From Psococerastis gibbosa (taxonomy: Eukaryota > Arthropoda > Insecta > Psocodea > Psocidae), in contig OZ020490.1 in the NCBI GenBank assembly GCA_963971405.1, positions 24,887,464 through 24,951,463 of the forward strand: a stretch of DNA of 64,000 bases, read 5' to 3'. The number at the start of each line of letters is the position of its first letter. Within the stretch, counting starts at the first letter, position 1. Shown here in pieces: positions 55,101 through 64,000 of this stretch. Below the pieces are notes generated by a model. That model worked only from the letters and a program-made list of their open reading frames with translations, was not told where the DNA came from and did no database searches. Position numbers and translations under genes: made by a program.

Positions 55101-58100
55101 CAAATGACGGAAATTTGAATTTTTCTTTTTATAGAAATCTATTAAAATGTTTGTACTTAACATATCCCATGACGCCATTTCTTAATTTTAGTTTGTTTGT
55201 TTGTGATTTTACTCTATGATCATTGATCAATTTTAACTATGGCATAGAGTAAAACAAAAAGAGGTCGGTGGAAACCCCGCCTTTATTAATGATATCTGCT
55301 ACCACGTCACCGTATGTGTATTTTGCACTTAGAGGTCAGTGGAAACCGCGCCTAAGTATACCGACGGGGAGCTAAAAATAATATCCTATAGAACAGACAG
55401 CATAACTAACTTTACAGATTATAACTACAATAACCATTAAGGAGAATCTTTCCAATTTTTTTTTAAACAATATGTGGTGTGAGCTAATTAATTAATTTCT
55501 CGGTCCAGTCCAACCCTTAAAACTTATTGACAAAAATGCTCTATAATCCCCTCCAAAATATATAAAGTGATAACACGTAATCCACTTTGTTGCTTTCCAA
55601 TTTATAAGTAGTATAAGGAAAGCTTTGTGATAGTCCAAATTTTCGATTCCGAGTTTTCAACGGATATACACGTTTTGAGGTCCCAGGAACCCAAAAAAGT
55701 GGTTTTTACAAAATGTCTGTCTGAAGCTCTGACTGTCTGTCTGTGCGTCGATTTCCGGGCAAACTACTCAGTCGATTTTGATGAAATTTTGCATGTGGGT
55801 TTAAAAAAATCATACCTCGGAACCGTTTTTATTTTATTTTGGGCTAACCCAATTTGGGGGGGGGGGGGGGGTTTATTCTCAAAAAACTAAAAAAAACGTC
55901 TAAAAAAAAATTATTTCCCAAAAACGGCTCCAACGATTTCTTTTAAATTCACATATATTGTAGTTGTTGTTAATGTTGATAAAATGCGGGGGGTCGCTTG
56001 CCCCTTGATTGTTTGCTTCTGGAGGTAAAAAAATAAAAATGACTAAATTTTAATGAAAAATGACTAAAAATAATTTTTCTGCGACACCTTTCTATCGATG
56101 ATTTCTACCTTCAGGTATGTTTTAGGTGTTAAATTGAGTAACGAAACCGGATAGGTTGCTTTCCCAAAAAAGTATTTGGTTTTGTAAAAAAAAAATGTTT
56201 TTTTGAAAAAATGATTGAAAATTCACGCTCAAATGCATTGCGTGCCCTACCAGTATTGCTGTGTGGTAATGTGTTGGTCTGACCTATCTAGAATTTACCT
56301 CACCACCAGTGACGCCAGGTGGACAAGCCCCCCCCCCCCCAGATGTCCGATATTTAACAATAGGAAAATTATTTACCATGAAATTACTCATTTTCTCTAT
56401 CTACTATAATTGATAAATTGGAAAGCATATTCGAGTAAACTCGGACCGGTTCTTATCAATTAGTACAGGTACCAAGATAGATAACACGAGTAGTTGCCTG
56501 ATAAATAATAATTGTCCCAGGGTAAAATTTGCCTCGACTTTCCCTATCCCAAAGCGCTCAATTGATCTATGAGACAATGGACAATTACATAGTCTAGAAC
56601 GGGCACACACATACAATGTGTATTACAACTTTGTTATAATAGCATGAATGCAATGCATTGGGGCATAAATTATTCATAATTACTACTAAAATAATTTTTT
56701 TTTCAAAACCACAAATTTGCATGAGAAAGCAACCTGTTCGGTTTTATTACTCAATTTAACACCTAAAGCATACTTGAAGCTAGAAAGCATCTATAGAAAC
56801 GTTCCGCTTAAAAATGATTTTTAGTTATTTTTTATGAAGAGTTTTTTTTAATTATATTTTACCCCCAGAACCAAACTATCAAGGGGCAAGCGACTTATTG
56901 GATTTATTTATATTTATTAATAACGAATACAAAAAATATGCCAATTTAGAGAAAACCTTTGGAGCTGTTTTTTAGTTTGTTTTTTTAGTTTGTTTTTTTA
57001 AAAGTAGTTTTTGGAGTTTTTGGTGGGGAAACCCCCCCCCCCCCCACAATTAAAATTAAACCAAAATAAATGGTTATGATTTGCGAACGTACATGCCAAA
57101 TTTCATCAAAATCCACCGAGTAGTATCTTGTACGTTACGAGCATAGCAGGAAATAACCGCACTTCCATTCTCATGTCTTCTTTGGTATTTTTTTTGTATG
57201 GGTGTAACTGGTGTAAACTGTACCTGTACAAATAAAAATATAGCCTATTTAATTTGTCAGCTCTCACGCCAAGTTGATTTCCAACATTTTCACAAGATTC
57301 TCCTTAATGGGATAAATATTTAGGGAGGCTTCCACCATCTTAGGTAAAACTACGGAAGGTGGAATGCAAAGAATGCCGTTATGTCTTTTCCTAATCCAAT
57401 GCATGACGGCTTCGTTCGGATTTCACCTTTCGCAGCTTTACCTACGATGGTGGTAGATACCCTAAGGAAAGATTCACTTACCTTGTTGCAGCGGAGTGTT
57501 AGTATCATTTTCACCACACCAAGAGCCCTTTCGAATACAGTCCATTAAGCAGTCTGTTAGATAGTTAGGCATCTGCTATCTAAGGTAGGTATAACGGGTT
57601 GTCGGAGCTTAAAGTAAACTTCACCCCCCCCCCTCATGAGTCGGTGAACTTGCGAAAAGTGGAATGCAATGTATACCGCAGCCTTCCACCCAATACGATA
57701 AAACATGGCGGACGTCTTCAGTATAAGTTGGATTGTATCCAACACATGGTTCCAACACTACTTCCATTCCCCCCCCCCCCCATACAATATGGGTGAAGAT
57801 AGGCAGACTCTTGTGGATAAATGCAAAGTAAGTCCAAATGTTTTAAATGTTAGCACCCCAAAATTGGTTGTTTTTCTTTTCTTTTTATTTTTTTAATTGA
57901 TTAACAAAGCGATTTATTGAAGATTTCGCTCATTTAAGTTGTAGAAGACTACTTCAAGCATCATATAATAGGAAATATTAAATTTTGGGCACCTTAGTTC
58001 ATTCGTAAAAACCAGAGGGGACTAAAATTTCGCGTAATCTGGGACTTTCGGAAAAACTACAAAACCAAAAAGTGAACGTACCCAATTATATGATGCACGA

Positions 58101-61100
58101 AGTAGTCTTTTACAACTTAAATGAGCCAAATTTTTAGTAACTTGCTGAGTTAATGAAATAAAAAATGAAAAGTATTTAATTTTGAGGTGCCAATTTTCCT
58201 CTTAAAGAGTTATTACAACGCTTAATTCTTTTTTTCAAAAATACGAGGAGACCCTTCTTTATTATGCAAATTAAGTTTTAAATTTTTATTCAATTAAATA
58301 ATTTAATTGGGGGGATTTTGTTTGAAAATGAGAAACTCCAGCGTAATTTTATTTAAGAGCCTGGTTCAGCCCACTTCGGGCCCACCACTCACAACTAGCA
58401 AATTACCAAACAGACTTAGTAACAGACAATACTCGAACGTGCCCAGCATTAGAACCCCCAACAAGCAACTATATACACTACTTCACTCAGCAATCACACG
58501 CACACGCCACACCCATATACCCAAACTCCATTCATTCAGCTCAAAAACCACCACCAATCAATCAAGCAAGCTAAGCATTCCGTTAATTAATTTCCCAGGC
58601 ATTCTGCCGTGCACCACCTCTACCAAATGAAAAATGATAAAAATAGAAATTAAAACGGGGGCGAAAAAAAATCACACAACACGATAACGTCCTGTCTAAG
58701 TCAGGTACAAAAATAAACGGCTGCTCTGCCGACATATCGTGACATGCAACGAGGATTTCGAAATAACTTTAAAGTCCATTCAATTTTGCAACACCGCCCA
58801 CTTCGATCCGTTTTACTCCGTTTTCAATGGGTTTCCTATATATGCAGAAACACCATGTCAGGGTGTCAAAAGTTTTCCTAACTTTACACAGAGTTGATTG
58901 ATTTATAAACGGTTTCATTCAGTTTCTCGTTGTAGTAGCACGAAGGACGACTAAAATAGACGGATTTCTATTATTAGAAATTTCAAAATGAAAGTTGGCC
59001 TAGGCACAGAAAATTTTCGATTGTTTCTTTCTCTGTGGTAGTACAATGCAATAAAGATAGACTGTTTCTGCAATTAAATATATAAAAAAGACTTCTTTGC
59101 CTAACTTTACACAGAGTTGATTGATTCATAAACGGTTTATAAATGTCATTGCGTTTCTCGCTGTCGTAGCACGAAGAATGACTAAAATAGACGGATTTCT
59201 ATTATTAGAAATTTTAAAATGAAAGTTGGCCTAGGCAGAGAAAATTTTCGGTTGTTTCTTTCTCTGTGGTAGTACAATGCTATAAAAATAGGCTGTTTCT
59301 GCAATTAAATATATAAAAAAGACTTCTTTTCCTAACTTTACACAGAGTTGATTGATTTATAAACGGTTTATAAATTTCATTGAGTTTCTCGCAGTCGTAG
59401 CACGAAGAATGACTAAAATAGACGGATTTCTATTATTAGAAATTTCAAAATGAATGTTGGGCTAGGCAGTCTGTGGTAGTACAATGCAATTGGCTGTTTC
59501 TGCGATTAAATATATAAAAAAGACTTCTAAGAAGAGGTTTTTGGTGGGTTTTTGGCCACATGACACATTAGTTGGGGATTGCGATGTTTTTTTTCTTCTT
59601 TTTTTAAGGCGCGGGATCCTTTAGTTAGGTGGGGATTTAGGTGGGGATTTCTGATAGGTGGTGGCGATGGTGTGGCACGGGATTTTTAGGAGTGCACGAG
59701 GTTGCCCAGGGACTTTCTGAGATAGTATGTTATGGTTTGTGTTTGAGAGTGTGGATGCGATGTTTTTGTCATCAAAATAACTGAGCTTCTGGATACTGCC
59801 TTATGGTCTCAGAGGCAAAAATGCCTAATTTGTACCTCCTCGTGGTGAAGATGGAATCGCGTGGTGGCGACTGAACCGATAGGGGATCGAGTTTGAGCCT
59901 GGATAGGCGAAAAACAAAGTCATTTCTTTCCAGGGCACTCTTCTGTCCTGGAATTGGGAAACTGGGCATGAAGGCGGAGGAACTCAATGAAGACCCAATA
60001 AGGATGCAGAAGGCAACGGGAAACCACTGCATTACAATTCCCTAGTACAATCATCATGACGCAATTGCCATGATGATCGCCAATCTACGAAAGAAGAGGC
60101 ATTTAAAGAAGAAGATGTTTTTGTGTCAGCAATACGCCAGGCACTAGACAGTAGTGTTTTCATTTTTTCCTCTACTAAAGAAGAAACCCGAAAATGTCAA
60201 GTGGGTCCAGGACAGCGGAAAAATTTGCCCCTTTCTGTCAGTGATTGAAGATGAACCCAAAACTTCTACCAGCAAACATTTTTTTCTATTTCTAAGCAGA
60301 AAATCAGAAGATATTTACTATCCTTTATACTGTTTTTGTTGCTGACCCCTAGTTGAGTGTAAGAGAGGGCCTTGAGCTTTATGGCCCTGACTCCACTAGG
60401 GTGGTCTCAGCTATAAAAAGTCATAATTTATTTACTATTCTTTTATAATCATGTATTTGAATGTCGGAGAAACTTTCACTTCCCTAGCTCCACTAGGTCG
60501 ATATAACAAAAGTAATTATTAATAATTAAATACTGTCATATTAATAAAATTAAAAAGAATTAAATACTAAATACTGTACAACTGTATATTGAATGGCATA
60601 TGACTGCCAAACAAATATTTTGATAAAATACAATACTTTTTTCTGCAGCACAAGCATGGCTCTTACAAGTATTTAAGTCAGGTACCCTATTTTTGGCGCA
60701 ATCTGTGGTCGATTAGAAACCTACTAGCTACACTTTTTATAGTCATTGGTGAATTTAATTGCCCATTTTGTTTTCGCAGCAGCATCAAATTAAGAAGTAG
60801 TCCTTCAGTGCAGTAGCATTGGGAAGCCTTGTCCATTCTGTTGATTGCAGATCAGGTGTAAAGCTTCTAACATAATATTGATAAACTGCATGTTTAAATC
60901 AAGACTCAGGTATTACCAATAAATTATAAAAATCTGCCTTGATGGACCATTTTTGCGCCAATAAATAGGGACTTTTCACTTAAATAATCAACTAAAAAAC
61001 ACTTGGCCTCGTATTACAGTCTCAAAGAAGTACCCTGTACAAACATCCTTCCAGATAAGACTTCATCCTAGTATTTAAAAATTATTTTAAGGGGAATTTA

Positions 61101-63558
61101 AATGGAATATTTCCAAAATTTTGGATAAAAACATGGCGTGGAAGCTAATTAATTAATTTCGCATTATACAGTGTCTATATTGGCATAATCGCTCTTCGAA
61201 AACATTTTGAAATATATAAAATGTTTGATAATAGGCTGCACAATGTCTTTGTTTTTATGATCAAATCGATAAAATAAAATAATATAAAAGAAAGAAGCAG
61301 ACGATATCCTCCAGAAATACGACTTACGTAATTGATTTTTATGGATTAACGATAGTTTACAAACAAAGTTTATTGCGTATTATCACCGATTGTATATTTA
61401 AGAGGTGTTCAAAGGGCATTTTTCTCAATATAAAGGCTCTAAACCAAGAAATTAATTAATTACCTCTCGCCCCAAGCTGTTAGGGCATGTAGAGTTGGCT
61501 TAGTAATAGTAAGGCACTATATACCCGGGTATTGTCATCCGCCATGTTGTATCCCATATTTCTTACATGGTAAGTATTGTAAAAAAAGAAACAGATTGAA
61601 AAATATTGAAAAAAACGAATACACGTTTTAGTATTTTTTTATTAAACACTTCCTTAATTAGTAGCACGTTTTTTAAATAATAATAAATAAACAACGATAA
61701 ATGTCTAAAATAAATAGGTAAACACCCAATGCTTTGCTTATAGACCAGAATTAAAATGGATACAACATGGCGGATGACAATACCTGTCTAATATAGAGCC
61801 CTAAGTAATAGAACACAAAGGCAATATTTATTTATTTTTTTTTTTAATGGAATGACTCCCCTGTGTCCACTGACAAAAGTAATGTTCTACTGTACACTTA
61901 AGAGGACATGCTACGTAGAAAATGAGCACCCCATAATTTGTTGTTTTTATTGACTTTTTATTTTTTATTTAATTAATAAAGCAAGTCATTAAAAATTTGG
62001 CTCATGGAAGTTGTAGAAGACTGCTTCATGCATCATGTAATAGGAAATATTAAATTTATGGTACCTTAGTTCTTTCATAAATACCAGAACGGACTAAAAT
62101 TATGCGTATTCCGGGATTTTTGGAAGAACTACAAAACTGAAAAGTAAAAATACTCGATTATATGATGCACGAAGTAGTCTTCTAATTCTTCCATGAGCCA
62201 AATCTTTAATGACTTGCTTTGTTAATTAAATAAAAAATAAAAAGTCCATAAAAACAACAAATTTTGGGGTGCTCATTTTGTACGTAGCATGTCCTCTTAA
62301 ATCGAGCTTTTCTACATTAAATAACTTTCTTAATGTTTAAATGGATGCTGGACTGTGTAATACGGGCCAATGTACATTCAGTCATTGAGTATTAAAACTT
62401 TGAAAGCCACAATTGAATTGCAAACCGCAGTTGTAAAATAGATGCTGCATCCTGCATTACACTCTTCATTATGCAATTTATAATAGTATAGTAAGTTAAA
62501 GTTGAAGGAGTTTTGCGGGCGTACCATGGCGATTATTATAATCTTAACCTGGATTTAAAAATGTAAACAAGATATTTTTGGAATGGAATGTGCTATTCAA
62601 AATTCTATTGTTTACATTTTAAATTCCAAAAATAAGTTAACTCAAACGGCATTGTAGGCCCGCTGATGTCTGATCATGGCACATTCCTAAACAGTGCAAT
62701 CATGACTTAAAAGAAATGATTAAACTTGGATTTCAAGACAGTGCGTACCGTATATTTGTGCGCAGAAATGAATAGTGTCTCATTCCTTTTAATTACTGTT
62801 CAGACAGTAGTAGATTTAGCTTTTTGTGAACCAGTTATGCGATCTTTCTGAGAATGTATAGCTAGTCGCACGACGTGGCATATATACACAGTTACATGAC
62901 TTGAAATGAGGCCTTACCAGGCAGTAAAGTAGCCCTCAGCTGTAATATTCCAATAGTCAATATTAAGTGCCAAAAAATCATAGCCGTAACTATAGTGGCC
63001 AAATGGCCAAGAGTAAAAAATTTATAAAATTCATCAAAGCATGATGAAGCAGAAGAATCCGCGAAGATAGGCCGTGGTCATTCTGAAAGCATACTTCCAA
63101 ACGTTTGGTCAACATCTGCGGTCGACATCTTCAGTAGAATTGCGAAGAACTCTAAGATTGTATCTCGGAGGCTCAGCAGCAACTCAGTTACAATCTTAGA
63201 AGTCCACGCAGTTCCACTGAAGATGTCGACCGCAGATGCTGACGAATCGTTTGGAAGTACGCTTTCAGAACGACCACTATCTATCATCCCCGATTATATT
63301 GCTTCATCACGTAACTCCGGCCGTGAACGCCTTTGAAATTATATTCATCAAAACAGTCCAAAATTAATAAATAGCATAATCACGAATTTGCAGGCGATAC
63401 CATATATTGCACAACGCATGGTGTTAATGAGTTAGAAATTCAAAAAAAAGTAATAATAAATTATTAGTAGCCATTCACATATAAAAGGGTACTTACGTAA
63501 ATACGAACCGTCTAAATCTTTGAACTCACACCGCTGCCCCATGTAGCCTTCCGCACAC
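52103..63558 (-). CDS. spi: Spitz/Keren-like transmembrane EGF ligand, 3' exons (partial)
   Basis: Three exons join in phase: 63558-63497, 53294-53080 and 52186-52103 (stop TAG). They encode the C-terminal 119 residues. Exon a ends an EGF domain (CAEGYMGQRCEFKDLDGSYL, last two cysteines). Exon b gives the juxtamembrane strip, a membrane span starting ASIAGGATIAVFLVVIV, then a basic stop-transfer (HYQRKAKLRR) and PFSRSLSIPMERLDE. Exon c gives RHEELAVRAQCPQTGPLPDS and ends DYRPPP. Drosophila Spitz has the same layout, with CEYKEIDNTYLP and ASIASGA at the membrane. Spitz is a membrane-tethered EGFR ligand, trafficked by Star and cut by Rhomboid; ASIASGA is the known Rhomboid recognition motif. 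The signal peptide and first EGF cysteines lie beyond 64000. Keren or another TGF-alpha paralogue is possible. Intron sizes are 10.2 kb and 0.9 kb. Confidence 0.87.
52690..52990 (+). mobile_element. LINE C-terminal tail
   Basis: Plus-strand pieces: GARPLGRPRMSLLTKLR, then in shifted frames the equivalents of LxPEDAHDRKTW and GRDKAPLK. This is the usual C-terminus of a LINE polymerase, frameshifted, with an (AGTAA)n-like end. It lies in the intron between Spitz exons b and c, antisense. Confidence 0.6.
53640..54400 (+). mobile_element. LINE tail with internal 85-bp tandem array
   Basis: 53690-53780 encodes the LQWFGYVKRIDNSRQA-like part (MRREFCNGL in another frame). From 53780 to 54260 the segment GAACAAGAAGAGGAAGACCA...GAACACCCGGTGAACGAGG repeats about six times, every 82-89 bp. 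The single-copy end (ATTGAGGACGTTCTCAGAAG...GAGGAGGCTCACGTATCAC) follows. It lies in the Spitz-like 10-kb intron. Confidence 0.75.
54594..54830. repeat. 27-bp minisatellite, about 8.5 units
   Basis: Units read GGTGATACAGGGCCGGGCAG TTCTGAA with variants. The period is a multiple of three, so several frames on both strands stay open (for example 54398-54904 minus, 168 codons with repeated YHLQNCPAL). I regard these as artefacts of the period. Confidence 0.85.
55066..55353. mobile_element. Nested GGCGCGGTTTCCACC hairpin MITEs
   Basis: Outer ends GGCGCGGTTTCCACCGACC and GGTCAGTGGAAACCGCGCC. The inner GAGGTCGGTGGAAACCCCGC end of the second family is at 55261-55281. The left end of the inner copy is missing, unlike the fuller arrangement at 43152. 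Confidence 0.65.
55600..57145. mobile_element. Foldback-type element with arms of about 500 bp
   Basis: The left arm 55600-56190 and right arm 56690-57145 are inverted copies: GATTTTGATGAAATTTTGCATG / CATGCCAAATTTCATCAAAATC-type, GGGTCGCTTGCCCCTTGAT / ATCAAGGGGCAAGCGAC, and GTTAAATTGAGTAACGAAAC / the complement. The centre (56220-56650) has a further inverted ATGCATTGC pair. Single-arm relatives are at 1696, 5300, 23980 and 30359. No coding frame. Confidence 0.7.
57146..57842. other. Unassigned intronic stretch
   Basis: An imperfect inverted pair is visible around 57325-57460 (CTTCCACCATCTTAGGTAAA versus TTTACCTACGATGGTGGTAG). C-runs lie at 57625 and 57772. No gene. Confidence 0.4.
57843..58205. 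mobile_element. TTAA-flanked MITE A4, diverged
   Basis: TTAA at 57843 and 58202; subterminal AGCACCCCAAAATTGG mirrored by TTTTGAGGTGCCAAT; interior GTTGTAGAAGACTACTTCAA. The termini are eroded relative to A5. Confidence 0.65.
58300..58640. other. C-rich strand-biased block with a 107-codon frame
   Basis: The plus strand is strongly C/A-biased, with a frame 58307-58630 rich in Ser, Thr and Pro. Its start (LFKSLVQP) loosely recalls the 108-bp repeat. No signal peptide, domain or splice evidence. It could be part of an unrecognised repeat. Confidence 0.3.
58870..59535. repeat. Tandem repeat, about 225-bp unit, 2.9 units
   Basis: Units start near 58879, 59100 and 59330 with CCTAACTTTACACAGAGTTG and contain ACGGATTTCTATTATTAGAA and GAAAGTTGGCCTAGGCA. 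The third is shortened at its end. Confidence 0.85.
59925..60120. repeat. Dispersed repeat, same family as 1-256
   Basis: Matches 1-256: CAGGGCACTCTTCTGTCCTG, GGCGGAGGAACTCAATGAAG and GCAACGGGAAACCACTGCAT, with a GAA-rich end at 60080-60115. Confidence 0.6.
60346..60440 (+). mobile_element. SINE T body fragment
   Basis: AGTTGAGTGTAAGAGAGGGC, CTCCACTAGGGTGG and a TTTATTTA-like end match the SINE T 3' half. The head is missing. Confidence 0.6.
60441..61897. other. Unassigned intronic stretch
   Basis: An inverted pair near 61520-61575 and 61755-61790 (TGTCATCCGCCATGTTGTAT / ATACAACATGGCGGATGACA) suggests an old hairpin element of about 260 bp. The rest has no recognisable feature. Confidence 0.4.
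61898..62300. mobile_element. TTAA-flanked MITE A5, best-preserved copy
   Basis: Starts TTAAGAGGACATGCTACGTA and ends TACGTAGCATGTCCTCTTAA. 403 bp; arms AAAATGAGCACCCC...AAGTCATTAAAAATTTGGCT; interior GTTGTAGAAGACTGCTTCAT module. No coding capacity. Confidence 0.8.
62525..62690. mobile_element. Family C5, small diverged hairpin
   Basis: CATGGCGATTATTATAATCT start and AAAAATGTAAACAAGATA arm, mirrored at 62608-62640; related to C1. Confidence 0.5.
63070..63281. repeat. Inverted repeat related to 25260-25405
   Basis: Arms CATCTGCGGTCGACATCTTC and GAAGATGTCGACCGCAGATG are inverted, with CTTCCAAACG / CGTTTGGAAG outside them. The loop contains CGGAGGCTCAGCAGCAACT. Confidence 0.7.
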
Positions 63559-64000
63559 CTGCAAAAAACAAGAAAAAAATCGATTAGGACATAAAAAAAT
63601 GAGTAGTAGAATGATTTTAGCAGTTTATCAGACCAAAAAGTGAAATTTTGAAATATTCTATTGAAAACAGCTATTTACAACTACAGTTCAATCAGTCAAT
63701 CAATCATAATATGCACATTACATTATATGACAATAAAATTACTATCGCTGGGCTTTAGCAGCCCGTACGCGATCAGGACCTGTTACATTGTTGTTTACTT
63801 TTATTTTGTTAAAGCTACATCCATCCGGATCAGCTCATTGGGGGGGTAGTTGTTTGAAGTAGTAAAACAAAAACATGTAGTATCGATTAAATTGGAGCGT
63901 AATAAATTAATAAACGAACTTACAACAGATTTACAAAAATATTGGGTGGTGCAGCTACCCCCTGCCCCCCTCCCCTTGCATCCGTCCATGGCTATATCGC
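63559..64000. other. Upstream intron of the Spitz-like gene, unassigned
   Basis: Intron 5' of the EGF exon, running off the window. GGTGCAGCTACCCCCTGCCC near 63950 is C-rich but unclassified. Confidence 0.4.

Overview
The window is AT-rich, intron-rich animal DNA, most likely from an arthropod and plausibly a non-dipteran insect. Evidence for this is the animal gene content, GT-AG introns of 0.6-10 kb, a Spitz-type EGF ligand with the arthropod-style Rhomboid motif, and very dense short DNA transposons, SINEs and LINE remnants. The species cannot be fixed from sequence alone.

Three host genes are supported by exon-by-exon translation, in-phase splice junctions and recognisable families. (1) NOC2L (nucleolar complex protein 2), minus strand, 30976 to 17903: ten coding exons, 751 residues, complete. 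(2) KAT8/MOF, a MYST histone H4K16 acetyltransferase, plus strand, 31607 to 40950: seven coding exons, 432 residues, complete. NOC2L and KAT8 are head to head, with 630 bp between start codons, so they probably share a bidirectional promoter. (3) The 3' part of a Spitz/Keren-like transmembrane EGF (TGF-alpha-like) ligand, minus strand, 63558 to 52103: end of the EGF domain, Rhomboid-sensitive membrane segment and cytoplasmic tail. Its 5' exons lie beyond the right edge.

Layout: 1-17.8 kb has no recognisable host gene and consists of LINE 3' ends, SINEs, hairpin MITEs and tandem repeats. 17.8-41 kb is the NOC2L-KAT8 pair, whose introns hold nested transposons. 41-52 kb is intergenic and holds hairpin MITEs and unassigned DNA. 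52-63.6 kb is the Spitz-like gene, whose 10.2 kb intron carries a LINE tail with an internal 85-bp tandem array, a 27-bp minisatellite, a foldback element and a ~225-bp tandem repeat.

The genes do not form one pathway. NOC2L serves ribosome biogenesis and KAT8 serves chromatin acetylation (both housekeeping), while the Spitz-like gene is a developmental EGFR ligand. The most unusual observations are: three short local duplications that each copy the edge of a host exon (one adds an in-frame alternative acceptor to NOC2L exon 7); two copies of one MITE family lying 24-27 nt downstream of 5' splice sites in different genes; a set of palindromic MITEs that share internal modules under different terminal repeats; and transposon nests up to three levels deep. 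I found no evidence of a new multi-gene system.
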